This document shows, piece after piece, positions 18,812 through 27,704 of a DNA stretch of 53,561 nucleotides. Each line of letters starts with the position of its first letter. Position 1 is the stretch's first letter. A program made the translations under genes and the position numbers. The DNA lies in assembly GCA_025361705.1 (NCBI GenBank), contig JANYJW010000027.1, positions 1 to 53,561 of the forward strand, read 5' to 3'. Source of the stretch: Gemmatimonas sp. (GTDB lineage Bacteria > Gemmatimonadota > Gemmatimonadetes > Gemmatimonadales > Gemmatimonadaceae). The notes below the pieces were generated by a model. That model did no database searches. It saw only the letters and a program-made list of their open reading frames with translations, and was not told where the DNA came from.

Positions 18812-19863
18812 CGCGGTGCCCTCGGCGTGAGGGGTGGCTTCACGCGCGCGGCACCCGCCGGCGCGGTGGTGCCTGGCACGACAGTGGCCGGTGGCGACGT
18901 CGAATCACTGCGCGGACGCGCGGCCTGCAGCGAGTCGAGTCGCTGCCGCTCCAGGGCGGCCGTCGAATCGGCGCGTCGCCTGGCGAGCGAGTCGCCCGCC
19001 GCCACCACGAGACGCAGCGCGCTGTCCACCGCGCCCTGCCACGCCGCCGCCACGCCTTCCTTGGCACGGCGGGGCTGCACGACCATCACCGTCGTCGCAT
19101 CGGCGGGACGCACGGCCGGGCGCAGCAAGTAGTTGCGCGCCCACTGCTCCGCCGTCTTGAGCTCCTGCACCACCGTGCCCACGGGGATGCCCCGCGGATA
19201 GACACCGCCCAGCCCCGCGCTCACGATCAGCGTGCCGGGAACCAGCTCGCTGCGAAACGCCACGCCGCGCAGTTCGAGCATGAAGCGCGTCGCCCCGCTG
19301 CCGAGGTGCGGATACACGATACCAAACGCCGTGCCGTCGGCAGACATCGCACTCACACGGAAGTCCGGATGCGGCCAGACGATGGCCACCGACGAGCGCG
19401 CGTCCACGGTCTCGATCATCCCGACCAATCCCTCGGGAGCCACCACGGCGCTGAACGGTTCCACCCCCTCATTGCGTCCGACCGTGAGGGTCATCGAGTA
19501 GTCGTCGCCCAGCCCGCGCCCGTGCAGCGCCTCGGCGGGCACGAAGCCCCATTTGAGCGCCGCGCCCAGTCCGAGCAGGCGCCGCAACCGGTCATTCTCC
19601 GACACCAGCACATCGGTCTGCGACGCCTGCAGGCGCACGCTGTCGGTCACACGCAGCGAGGCGTCATACTGCAGGATGGCGCGGCGCGACACCTCGGCCC
19701 GCTCCTGCAATGCGGCCAGCGGCACCACAATGGAGCCGCGCAGGCCGCCGGCCATCGTGGAGCGCACGCGCGATGGCAGGACGAGCGCCACCAGCGACAG
19801 CGCGACGCAGGCGACGAGCATCGCCTGGTCCGCGCGGGAGGATGTGCGTGCCGGGCGCGGCAC
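18808..19863 (-). CDS. mreC: Rod shape-determining protein MreC
   Basis: A 351-residue bitopic protein. One membrane segment lies near residues 13-30, followed by a helical coiled-coil-like region (about 50-95) and the two beta-barrel MreC core (about 100-265) with GRNEGVEPFSAVVAPEGLVG and SAGLGGVYPRGIPVG. The C-terminal 80 residues are Ala, Arg, Pro and Ser-rich (for example LERQRLDSLQAAR) and probably disordered. It lies 6 bases after mreB. It connects MreB to PBP2. Confidence 0.94.
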   Translation of the reverse strand: MPRPARTSSRADQAMLVACVALSLVALVLPSRVRSTMAGGLRGSIVVPLAALQERAEVSRRAILQYDASLRVTDSVRLQASQTDVLVSENDRLRRLLGLGAALKWGFVPAEALHGRGLGDDYSMTLTVGRNEGVEPFSAVVAPEGLVGMIETVDARSSVAIVWPHPDFRVSAMSADGTAFGIVYPHLGSGATRFMLELRGVAFRSELVPGTLIVSAGLGGVYPRGIPVGTVVQELKTAEQWARNYLLRPAVRPADATTVMVVQPRRAKEGVAAAWQGAVDSALRLVVAAGDSLARRRADSTAALERQRLDSLQAARPRSDSTSPPATVVPGTTAPAGAARVKPPLTPRAPR

Positions 19864-19869
19864 CGTCGC

Positions 19870-20913
19870 CTACGTGGAGAGGACCGACCAGTACTTCTCT
19901 TCGTCGTCGAGGATGCGCCCCGTGCCGCGCACCACGCACGTCAGCGGGTCCTCGTCAACGTGGATCGGGAGCCCGGTCTCCTGCGTCAGCAGCACGTCGA
20001 GCCCGCGAATGAGCGCGCCGCCGCCGGTCATCACGATGCCGCGGTCGACGATGTCGCTCGCCAGCTCGGGCGGTGTGATTTCCAGCGCGCGGCGCACCGC
20101 ATCGACGATCTGCTGGATGGGCTGCTGCATCGCATCGCGAATCTCGGCGCTGTGCACGCGCACCGTCTTCGGGATGCCCGACACGAGATCGCGGCCCTTC
20201 ACTTCCATCTCGCGCTCTTCGCTCATCGGCGACGCGGACCCGATCTGGATCTTGATCATCTCCGCCGTCGGCTCGCCGATCAGCAGGTTGTAGCCCGAGC
20301 GCATGAACTGCACGATGCTCGTGTCGAGTTCATCACCGCCCGTGCGGATCGACGTGTCGCTCACGATGCCGCTCAGCGCGATCACCGCGATCTCCGTCGT
20401 GCCGCCGCCGATGTCGATCACCATGTTGCCCGTCGGCGTTTCCACCGGCAGTCCCACGCCAATCGCCGCCGCCATCGGCTCCGCCACCATGAACACTTCC
20501 TTCGCGCCCGCGCCGAGCGCCGAGTCGCGCACCGCACGCTTCTCCACCTCGGTGATGCCCGAGGGCACGCACACGATCACGCGCGGCTTCACGCGGAACA
20601 CGTGCTTCTCGATGATGAGCTCGAGAAAGTAGCGCAGCATCTTCTCGGTGACGTCGAAGTCGGCGATGACACCGTCCTTCATCGGACGCACGGCAATGAT
20701 GCCCTCGGGCGTGCGGCCGAGCATGCGCTTCGCCTCGAGACCGACGCCCTTGATCTTCTTTGTCTCGCGATCCATCGCGACCACCGACGGCTCGTTGAGC
20801 ACGATCCCTTCGCCCTTCACATACACCAGCGTGTTCGCGGTGCCGAGATCGACGGCGATCGCGTTCGCGGGGAACAATGATCCGTGTTTCCAGAACGGGA
20901 AATTCCAGCGCAT
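19870..20913 (-). CDS. mreB: Rod shape-determining protein MreB
   Basis: A 347-residue bacterial actin. Nucleotide-binding motifs include [15 protein letters not shown] at about 20-34, [14 protein letters not shown], and [12 protein letters not shown]. The N-terminal [11 protein letters not shown] stretch is a probable membrane-binding amphipathic segment. It is the first gene of mreB-mreC-mreD-mrdA-rodA, which all overlap or nearly touch, so one promoter upstream of 20913 probably drives all five. The conserved length and motifs make the call secure. Confidence 0.98.
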   Translation of the reverse strand: MRWNFPFWKHGSLFPANAIAVDLGTANTLVYVKGEGIVLNEPSVVAMDRETKKIKGVGLEAKRMLGRTPEGIIAVRPMKDGVIADFDVTEKMLRYFLELIIEKHVFRVKPRVIVCVPSGITEVEKRAVRDSALGAGAKEVFMVAEPMAAAIGVGLPVETPTGNMVIDIGGGTTEIAVIALSGIVSDTSIRTGGDELDTSIVQFMRSGYNLLIGEPTAEMIKIQIGSASPMSEEREMEVKGRDLVSGIPKTVRVHSAEIRDAMQQPIQQIVDAVRRALEITPPELASDIVDRGIVMTGGGALIRGLDVLLTQETGLPIHVDEDPLTCVVRGTGRILDDEEKYWSVLST

Positions 20914-21058
20914 CGATGCTCACGCGCGACCACGGCAGGCGCGGTCGGCTCAGGGCTGACAACTATTGAGGGCGGACGGGGGTCAGGCGGAAAGTTAGGC
21001 CCCGCCTCACCGTGCGACAAGGCACGGGTCGGCGGGCCGCTGCGGGCCGTCGGAACGG

Positions 21059-21148
21059 AGGATGGGAGGCGCGAGACGGACGAACGGTGCGCCGACCACA
21101 CAGTCAGCGCACCGTCCCCCACCGTCTACCGCCTACCGTCCGCCATCC
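21059..21148. repeat. Imperfect palindrome between ald and mreB (GACGG-word family)
   Basis: A perfect 9-bp stem, ACGGTGCGC (21084-21092) with GCGCACCGT (21107-21115), is flanked by looser outer arms made of GACGG- and GGCGG-like words on one side and CCGTC- and CCGCC-like words on the other (ACCGTCTACCGCC, then TACCGTCCGCC). It lies about 20 bases past the ald stop and upstream of mreB. It may end the ald transcript. Confidence 0.65.
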
Positions 21149-21169
21149 GGCGGGCGCCAAGCCGGTCCA

Positions 21170-22285
21170 CTATCCCAGAAACGTCTCCGCCGCCACATAC
21201 GTCATCCCGAACGCCTCGGCGACGCCCTGATACGTCACCTTGCCGTCGATGACGTTCAGGCCCTTCAGCAGCGCCTTGTCTTCCTTGCACGCCTTCTTCC
21301 AGCCCTTGTTGGCCAGCGTCAGCGCGTACGGGAAGGTCGCGTTGGTGAGCGCCAGCGTCGACGTGCGCGGCACGCCACCCGGCATGTTGGCCACGCCGTA
21401 GTGGATGACGTCGTCCACCACGTACACCGGGTTCTCGTGCGTCGTCGCATGAATCGTCTCCACGCAGCCGCCCTGGTCGATGGCGACGTCGACAATCACC
21501 GAGCCCTTCTTCATGAGCTTCAGGTCTTCCTTGCGAATCAGCTTCGGCGCCTTGGCGCCCGGAATCAGCACGCCGCCGATCACGAGGTCGGCCGTCGCGA
21601 TCTGCTCGAGCACGTTGTGGCGGTTGCTGTGGATCAACGTCACGTTGGCCGGCATCACGTCGCTCAGGTAGCGCAGACGCGGCAGCGACAGGTCGAGAAT
21701 CGTGACCTTGGCGCCCATGCCCGCGGCCATCTTCGCCGCGTTGATGCCCACGATGCCGCCGCCCAGCACCACGACGTTGGCCGGCTGCACGCCCGGCACG
21801 CCGCCCAACAGCAGGCCCAGCCCGCCGTACAGCTTCTCGAGGTACTTGGCGCCTTCCTGCACCGCCATGCGGCCGGCCACTTCGGACATCGGGATCAGCA
21901 GCGGCAGGTCGCCGTTGGTCAGTTCCACCGTCTCGTACGCAATGCAGATGGCGCCCGAATCGAGGTGGGCCTTGGTCAGCTTCTCGTCGGCCGCATAGTG
22001 GAAGTACGTGAAGATCACCTGGCCCTTGCGCATGCGCGGCCACTCCACCGCGATGGGCTCCTTCACCTTGATGATCATCTCCGCTTCCTTCCACACTTCG
22101 TCCGCGGTGTTGAGGATCTTGGCGCCCACAGCGACGTACTGCTCGTCGCTGAAAGAGCTCCCCTCGCCCGCCGACTTCTCGACGTACACGGTGTGCCCGG
22201 CCGACACGAGCGCCTCGGCCCCGGCAGGGACCAGCGAGACGCGGTTTTCGTTCGTCTTGATTTCCTTCGGAATGCCAATGCGCAT
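21170..22285 (-). CDS. ald: Alanine dehydrogenase
   Basis: A 371-residue NAD-dependent enzyme interconverting L-alanine and pyruvate plus ammonia. The start MRIGIPKEIKTNENRV is the canonical N-terminus; an upstream in-frame ATG adds non-conserved residues. KVKEPI and FTYFHYA line the active site. The NAD-binding fold has VVLGGGIVGINAAKMA at about residues 170-185. It appears monocistronic: it has its own TAAAAT box upstream and palindromic DNA downstream. No clear Shine-Dalgarno sequence precedes the ATG. Confidence 0.96.
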   Translation of the reverse strand: MRIGIPKEIKTNENRVSLVPAGAEALVSAGHTVYVEKSAGEGSSFSDEQYVAVGAKILNTADEVWKEAEMIIKVKEPIAVEWPRMRKGQVIFTYFHYAADEKLTKAHLDSGAICIAYETVELTNGDLPLLIPMSEVAGRMAVQEGAKYLEKLYGGLGLLLGGVPGVQPANVVVLGGGIVGINAAKMAAGMGAKVTILDLSLPRLRYLSDVMPANVTLIHSNRHNVLEQIATADLVIGGVLIPGAKAPKLIRKEDLKLMKKGSVIVDVAIDQGGCVETIHATTHENPVYVVDDVIHYGVANMPGGVPRTSTLALTNATFPYALTLANKGWKKACKEDKALLKGLNVIDGKVTYQGVAEAFGMTYVAAETFLG

Positions 22286-22329
22286 GGGATGATCGCGAGT
22301 TAGATGGTCAAGGAAAGGACAGCACGGGA

Positions 22330-22335
22330 ATTTTA
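22330..22335 (-). promoter_or_regulatory. Candidate -10 box of ald
   Basis: TAAAAT on the minus strand lies about 45 bases before the ald start, in an AT-rich patch of the gap. No good -35 is seen at the right distance, so it may be an activated promoter. Confidence 0.45.
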
Positions 22336-22378
22336 GCACAAATCCCGCATGAAGGGACACTCGACTTTCCCCTAAACG

Positions 22379-22403
22379 GCGTCAGGCAAACCACCGTTGA
22401 CGC
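22379..22403 (-). terminator. Weak hairpin after the M16 peptidase gene
   Basis: On the minus strand GCGTCA pairs with TGACGC around a 13-base loop four bases after the M16 stop codon, followed by CGTTTAG. The stem is short, so this is only a possible terminator. Confidence 0.35.
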
Positions 22404-22406
22404 GCG

Positions 22407-23669
22407 TCAGCCGATGGCAGGCCCCAAGCTCACCACGGTCTGCTGATCCGGCTGGAAGTACTCCCCGCACACCGCGCGCGCCGCCTCCACGTCGATGGCG
22501 TCAATGCAGCGCAGCACCTCGTCGAGCGGCCGGAACGGCTCCCGGTACAGCTCCACCGACGCAGCCCGGAACATCCGCGCCGACGAGCTTTCGAGACCCA
22601 GCACGATCTGCCCCTTCAGCTGCTGCTTGCCCTGCGCCAGTTCGTCCCCGGGAATCCCCTCGTCAGCCACGCGCCGCAGCTCGTCGCGCACCGCAGCCAG
22701 TGCCTCGGCGTGCGTTTCGGGCGCCGTCCCCACGTACACGCCGTGCGAGCCGGCCAAGGCGTGGAAGCTCTGGAACGTATAGACGCTGTAGGCCAGCCCA
22801 CGCTCCTCGCGCACCTTCTGGAACAGCCGCGAACTCATGCCGCCGCCCAGCAGCGTGTCCACGAGCATCAGCGCATAGCGACGCGGGTCGCGATGGGCCA
22901 CGGTGGCGGAGCCAAGCACAATGTGGCTCTGCGCCCCCTCGCGCTCCGTGTGGCGCGCGCTCGGCGGGGTCGTCGCCGCGTCACGTTCGATCATTGGCCG
23001 ATCGTCCCCACGCGCCAGGTCTGCCCATCCGGCGTCGGCCAGCACGGCCAGCAGCCGCTCGTGCGTCACATTGCCCGACGCGGAGACCACGACGTGCGAC
23101 GGATGGTACGCCCGCGCGTGCAGTGTGCGCAGCGTGTCGAGCGTCATCCCGGCCACCGTGTCGCGCGTGCCTAGAATCGAGTAGCCCATGGGGTGCTGGC
23201 CCCACAGCGCCTCGTTGTGCAGCTCGAAGACGAGGTCGTCCGGCGTGTCCTCCATCATCGAGATCTCCTCGAGCACCACCTTCCGCTCGAGCTTCAGGTC
23301 CTCGGCGCGCAGCAACGGGCGGAACATCAGGTCGCACATCACGTCGGCGGCCTGCGGCAGATGCTCATCGAGCACGCGCGCCTGGTATGACGTGTGCTCG
23401 CGCGATGTGTAGGCGTCCAGCGAGCCGCCCAGCGCCTCCAGCGACAGGGCAAGCTGGTGCGCGCTGCGCCGCTCGGTCCCCTTGAACACCAGGTGCTCGA
23501 GCATGTGCGACACGCCCATGACCTCACGCGCCTCGTGCACCGACGCCGCGCGCACCCAGGCCCCCAATGCAACCGACCGCACTCCCGGATAGAACTCCGA
23601 GAGTACGGTCAGTCCATTGGGCAGCACGGTGCGCTGCACCCCCGTCTCAGGGGCGGGGGTGGGCGCCAC
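22407..23669 (-). CDS. M16 family zinc metallopeptidase
   Basis: A 420-residue pitrilysin-type peptidase related to mitochondrial processing peptidase and Bacillus YmxG. The inverted zinc motif HxxEH is HMLEH (His55, Glu58, His59), with the downstream metal-binding acidic region in VVLEEISMMED. The C-terminal half carries LGGGMSSRLFQKVREERGLAYS, the usual substrate-binding region. The start is GTG at 23669, two bases after the pnp stop. An adjacent pnp and M16 pair after rpsO is common in bacteria. The substrate is unknown. Confidence 0.93.
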   Translation of the reverse strand: MAPTPAPETGVQRTVLPNGLTVLSEFYPGVRSVALGAWVRAASVHEAREVMGVSHMLEHLVFKGTERRSAHQLALSLEALGGSLDAYTSREHTSYQARVLDEHLPQAADVMCDLMFRPLLRAEDLKLERKVVLEEISMMEDTPDDLVFELHNEALWGQHPMGYSILGTRDTVAGMTLDTLRTLHARAYHPSHVVVSASGNVTHERLLAVLADAGWADLARGDDRPMIERDAATTPPSARHTEREGAQSHIVLGSATVAHRDPRRYALMLVDTLLGGGMSSRLFQKVREERGLAYSVYTFQSFHALAGSHGVYVGTAPETHAEALAAVRDELRRVADEGIPGDELAQGKQQLKGQIVLGLESSSARMFRAASVELYREPFRPLDEVLRCIDAIDVEAARAVCGEYFQPDQQTVVSLGPAIG

Positions 23670-23671
23670 GA

Positions 23672-25942
23672 CTACTTGCGCGGTCCGCGGCCGCTGCGGC
23701 CACCACGGCCACCACGGTCGCCGCCTTCACGACGCGGACGATCCTCACCCGCTTCAGCCGACGGGGCCTGCGGAGCAGGCGCGCCCTCGGTTGTGGCGTA
23801 CGCATCGCCTTCCGGCGCCACCGTCGGGGCCGGCGCAGCACCCGCCTCGCCAGCGCCCGGCTTGGGCAGCAGCGCCTTCATCGACAGCCGCAGGCGGCCG
23901 CGCTCGTCGCGCTCCACCAGCTTCACCGTCACGCGCTCCCCCTTCTTGACCACGTCTTCCGGCTTCTCGACGCGCGTGTGGCGCATCTCGGAAACGTGCA
24001 GCAGGGCCTCGGTGCCGGGCATGATCTCGATGAACGCGCCGAACGCCGTCACGCTCTTCACCGTGCCTTCGTACGTCTCACCCACGATCGGCTCGGCCGT
24101 GATCGCCGCCACCATCTGGCGCGCGCGCTCCATCGACTCGCCGCCGACGGCCGCGATGGTCACCAGGCCGGTGTCGTCCACCGTCACCTCGGCGCCCGTC
24201 TCGTCCTGGATGCCGCGGATCGTCTTGCCCTTCGGTCCGATGAGGTCGCCGATCTTCTCGGGGTTGATGTTCATCGTCACGATGCGCGGCGCCCACGGCG
24301 ACAGTTCCGGCCGCACGGTCGGCAGCGCCTTGTCCATCTCGCCCAGGATGTGCAGGCGCCCCAGCTTGGCCTGCGCGAGCGCCTCGGCCATGATCTTGAG
24401 GTCGAGCCCCTGGATCTTGATGTCCATCTGGATCGACGTGATGCCGTCCTTGGTGCCCGCGACCTTGAAGTCCATGTCGCCGAGGTGATCCTCGGTGCCC
24501 AGGATGTCGGTGAGGATCGCGTACTTCTTGCCTTCCTTGATCAGGCCCATCGCGACGCCGGCCACAGCGCCCTTGAGCGGAATGCCCGCGTCAAAGCACG
24601 ACAGCGACCCGCCACACACCGTGGCCATCGACGACGAGCCGTTGGACTCGAGCACGTCGGAGACGATGCGGATGGTGTACGGGAAGTCGGCAAAATCGGG
24701 GAGCACACCCTGAATGGCGCGCTCAGCCAGGTTGCCGTGACCGATCTCGCGGCGGCTCGTGCCGCGCATCGGGCGCACTTCGCCCGTCGAGAACGGCGGG
24801 AAGTTGTAGTGCAGCATGAAGGCCTTGGTGGTCTCCTTGGCCGTGTCGATCGAATCCATGCGCTGCACGTCGTTGCCGGTGCCGAGCGTCGCGGCCACGA
24901 GGGCCTGCGTCTGTCCGCGCGTGAAGAGCGCCGAGCCGTGGGCGCGCGGCAGCACCTGCGTGTCGATGCTGATCGGGCGCACTTCGTTGGGCTTGCGGCC
25001 GTCGACGCGCAGGCCCGTCTCAAGCACCTGTTCGCGCAGCGCATTGTACTCGAGGTCGCCCAGCACGGCGCCGATGAACGGCACCTGCTCGGGGGCCAGC
25101 GAGGCCGAGAGGTCTTCCTTCACCGCGCCCTTCACGGCCTCGACCGCCTCGATGCGCGAGTGCTTCTCCTTCTGGTTGATGGCGGCCTCGATCTTGGCCT
25201 TGGCCGCCTTCGTCACCGTCTTCACCACGTCGGCCGGCGTCTCGTTCTTCGTCCAGGCCATCTTCTCGACCTTGACCTTCGCCAGCAGCTCTTCCTGCAT
25301 CGCGATCAGTTCCTTGATGCCGCGCTGGGCAATGGTGAGCCCCTCGACGACGTCGTCCTCGCTGATCTCCAGCGCGCCACCCTCGACCATCATGATCGAG
25401 TCCTGCGAGCCGGCCACCACGAGGTCCAGGTCGGAGAACTCGAGCGCCTGGAACGTGGGGTTCAGCACCCACTTGCTCTCGACGCGGCCCACGCGGACGC
25501 CGGCAATCGGCCCGGCCCACGGAATACGCGACGCGCTGAGCGCAAAGGACGTGGCGAGCAGGCCCAGCACATCCGCGTCATTCTCCTGGTCCGCCGAGAT
25601 GACGTAGATGAAGACCTGCACCTCGTTCTGGAATCCCTCGGGGAAGAGGGGACGGATGGAGCGGTCGATGATGCGGCACGAGAGGATTTCCTCGTCGCGC
25701 GGACGCCCCTCCCGCTTGATGAACCCGCCCGGGATCTTGCCCGCGGCGTAGGTCTTTTCCTTGTACTCGACGGTCAGCGGGAAGAACGGCAGCGTGCTCC
25801 GCTTGTCGCTGACGGTGACCGCAGCGAGCACCATCGTGTCGCCAAACTGGACAAGCGCCGAGCCCGCGGCCTGCTTGGCCATCCGCCCCGTCTCGATGAC
25901 CAGGCGACGACCGGCGAAGGTCCGCTCAATGCGATGCATCAT
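23672..25942 (-). CDS. pnp: Polynucleotide phosphorylase with RGG tail
   Basis: A 756-residue 3'-5' phosphorolytic exoribonuclease. It has two RNase PH domains (the first around FGDTMVLAAVTVS, the second around ALVAATLGTGNDVQ), then the KH domain (IGPKGKTIRGIQDETG) and the S1 domain (VKSVTAFGAFIEI). A tail of about 65 residues follows, ending in arginine-glycine boxes (GGDRGGRGGRSGRGPRK). The start was placed at ATG 25942; a second ATG follows directly. It follows rpsO behind a hairpin (25963-26012), like the E. coli arrangement where PNPase autoregulates through an RNase III-processed leader. Confidence 0.96.
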   Translation of the reverse strand: MMHRIERTFAGRRLVIETGRMAKQAAGSALVQFGDTMVLAAVTVSDKRSTLPFFPLTVEYKEKTYAAGKIPGGFIKREGRPRDEEILSCRIIDRSIRPLFPEGFQNEVQVFIYVISADQENDADVLGLLATSFALSASRIPWAGPIAGVRVGRVESKWVLNPTFQALEFSDLDLVVAGSQDSIMMVEGGALEISEDDVVEGLTIAQRGIKELIAMQEELLAKVKVEKMAWTKNETPADVVKTVTKAAKAKIEAAINQKEKHSRIEAVEAVKGAVKEDLSASLAPEQVPFIGAVLGDLEYNALREQVLETGLRVDGRKPNEVRPISIDTQVLPRAHGSALFTRGQTQALVAATLGTGNDVQRMDSIDTAKETTKAFMLHYNFPPFSTGEVRPMRGTSRREIGHGNLAERAIQGVLPDFADFPYTIRIVSDVLESNGSSSMATVCGGSLSCFDAGIPLKGAVAGVAMGLIKEGKKYAILTDILGTEDHLGDMDFKVAGTKDGITSIQMDIKIQGLDLKIMAEALAQAKLGRLHILGEMDKALPTVRPELSPWAPRIVTMNINPEKIGDLIGPKGKTIRGIQDETGAEVTVDDTGLVTIAAVGGESMERARQMVAAITAEPIVGETYEGTVKSVTAFGAFIEIMPGTEALLHVSEMRHTRVEKPEDVVKKGERVTVKLVERDERGRLRLSMKALLPKPGAGEAGAAPAPTVAPEGDAYATTEGAPAPQAPSAEAGEDRPRREGGDRGGRGGRSGRGPRK

Positions 25943-25962
25943 ATGTGGTAGTTCTCGGTAGA

Positions 25963-26012
25963 ACACAAAACGCGCGAGCCGCCGTAATGCGCCCGCGCGA
26001 GATGCGTTGTGT
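25963..26012 (-). promoter_or_regulatory. rpsO-pnp intergenic hairpin
   Basis: ACACAA (25963-25968) pairs with TTGTGT (26007-26012) and CGCGCG (25971-25976) with CGCGCG (25994-25999), forming a two-part stem in the mRNA between the rpsO stop and the pnp start. TTTTGTGTT follows the inner stem, so it can end rpsO transcripts. In E. coli the equivalent stem is an RNase III site used for pnp autoregulation; that role here is inferred. Confidence 0.65.
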
Positions 26013-26017
26013 GGTGC

Positions 26018-26278
26018 TTAGTAACGCAGACCCAGGTCTGCAATAAGCTTCCGGTATCCGTCGACGTCCGTGCGCTTGAGATAATCAAGCAACCGACGGC
26101 GCCTTCCAACGAGCTTCAGGAGCCCGCGGCGACCGTGGTGATCCTTGGCGTGCTGCCGGAAGTGATCGGTGAGATAGTTGATCCGTTCCGTGATCACGCC
26201 GACCTGAACGTGGGACGATCCCGTGTCGGTTTCGTGGCGGCGATTCTTGACGATCGCCGGCGTCTTGTCAAATGGCAT
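26018..26278 (-). CDS. rpsO: 30S ribosomal protein S15
   Basis: An 86-residue S15, about the usual 89. It shows [43 protein letters not shown], and the C-terminal [13 protein letters not shown]15 binds 16S rRNA early in assembly of the small-subunit platform. It heads rpsO-pnp-M16. Confidence 0.98.
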   Translation of the reverse strand: MPFDKTPAIVKNRRHETDTGSSHVQVGVITERINYLTDHFRQHAKDHHGRRGLLKLVGRRRRLLDYLKRTDVDGYRKLIADLGLRY

Positions 26279-26378
26279 TCCTGGATTCCCTGCGAACCGC
26301 GGTGACTTAGGCCAATTCCATTGTAGCAGACAAAGTTAGCCGACCCACAGGCTGATGTAAACCCCTACAGGGAGATCG

Positions 26379-26513
26379 AGGATCCGGAGCTCGGATTGGG
26401 ACTCAGGACCGCGATTCACGACTGCGACTGGCGATGCCAGCCCTCGCGGAGTGCGAATCGCAAATCGCGATCCTCGATCATGATCACCAATCGCAATCCG
26501 AATTCCAGATCCT
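26379..26513. repeat. Long imperfect palindrome directly after rseP stop (GATC-word family)
   Basis: Arm 26379-26401 and the inverted arm 26491-26513 match at about 19 of 23 positions. One difference swaps GAGCTC for GAATTC, so the symmetry of that word is kept. Inside lie further shared words (CGCGATT, GATCATGATC, GCGATTCGC) in partly inverted order. The right arm ends at 26513 and the rseP stop codon starts at 26514. It separates the rpsB-to-rseP operon from rpsO. Confidence 0.75.
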
Positions 26514-27704
26514 CTACCGGAGCAGCGCCGTGATGTCATTGAACATCACGATGGCAAACAGCGCCACGATTGCCGCCAACCCCACCCGCATCACGTTTTC
26601 GCGGGTTCGTATGCTGAACGGCGAGCCCTTGGCCGACTCGGCCATTGTCATCAGGATCTGGCCGCCATCCAGGATCGGGATGGGCAGCAGGTTCAGGATG
26701 GCCAGGTTGATGCTCAGAAAGGCAATCAGCGCCCACAATGACTCGAAGCCGGTGCGCGCCGCGGCGACCGATGTCCGGGCGATCGCCACGGGACCGCCGA
26801 GGTTCTTCACCGAGATGGTCCCCTGCACCAGGCCGCCCACCACCCCGACCACGGACGACGCCATGGTCCACGTGGCCGTCCACCCGGCCGCGGCCGCCGG
26901 CAGAATCCCCAGCCGGCTGCGCTGGACGTTGTCCTTGGGGAAAGCCCCCACGCGACCCACGGTGACGGCCTTGCCCGTGGCCGGGTCGGCCCCCTGCTGG
27001 GCCACCGGAGTCAGCGTGAGGGTCAGCGGCGCTCCCGCGCGCACGACCTCCAGCGCCACCTCCTTGCCGGCCAGCTTCATGACGGTGGCTTGCATGTCGG
27101 CCCACGCCCGGACCTTCACGCCATTCAGGGCGACAATCGAGTCGCCCGCCTGCAGCCCGGCCTTGGCGCCCGGCATCCCGGCCACCACCGAGTCGACCAC
27201 GGCCGGGATGAACGGCCGCCCGTAGTACGCAAAGACGCCCGTGGAGACCACGAGGGTCAGCACCACGTTCATCGTGACACCCGCCAGCAGAATCACCACC
27301 CGCGCCCACAAGGCCTTGCTCTCGAACCAGCGGTTCGCGGGAACCGGCCTGGGCCCGAACGGCACCATCGCGTTCTCGTCCCAGTCCGCGGGCTTCGTCT
27401 CCGCCGCCGAGGCTTCCCCTGCCCCTTGAACCCCACCGCGCTCGTGCCCTTCTGGCGGGGTCCCGCCCTCGATCATGGCCATGGTCTCATCATCCCGCGA
27501 GGCCATGCGCACGTACCCGCCCAACGGCAGGGCACCCAGTACATACTCTGTCTCGCCGCGGCGGAACTTCAACAACGCAGGCCCGAAACCGAGCGCAAAC
27601 CGCGGCGCGTAGACGCCCGTCCACTTGGCGGCGAGAAAGTGCCCGAGCTCATGCACAAAGATCACGAGCCCCAAGACCAATACCGGTGCGAGCCACGCTA
27701 GCAT
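26514..27704 (-). CDS. rseP: RIP metalloprotease RseP (site-2 protease)
   Basis: A 396-residue intramembrane zinc protease. HExxH is HELGH (His18, Glu19, His22) in the first membrane segment. The second motif, with the metal-binding Asp, is PIPILDGG near the C-terminus. A PDZ domain (about 155-230) contains PGAKAGLQAGDSIVALNG. Membrane segments flank these. The start ATG at 27704 is preceded by AGGAGA and overlaps the dxr stop by 7 bases. It would cleave anti-sigma factors or membrane remnants. It is the last gene of the rpsB operon. Confidence 0.95.
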   Translation of the reverse strand: MLAWLAPVLVLGLVIFVHELGHFLAAKWTGVYAPRFALGFGPALLKFRRGETEYVLGALPLGGYVRMASRDDETMAMIEGGTPPEGHERGGVQGAGEASAAETKPADWDENAMVPFGPRPVPANRWFESKALWARVVILLAGVTMNVVLTLVVSTGVFAYYGRPFIPAVVDSVVAGMPGAKAGLQAGDSIVALNGVKVRAWADMQATVMKLAGKEVALEVVRAGAPLTLTLTPVAQQGADPATGKAVTVGRVGAFPKDNVQRSRLGILPAAAAGWTATWTMASSVVGVVGGLVQGTISVKNLGGPVAIARTSVAAARTGFESLWALIAFLSINLAILNLLPIPILDGGQILMTMAESAKGSPFSIRTRENVMRVGLAAIVALFAIVMFNDITALLR

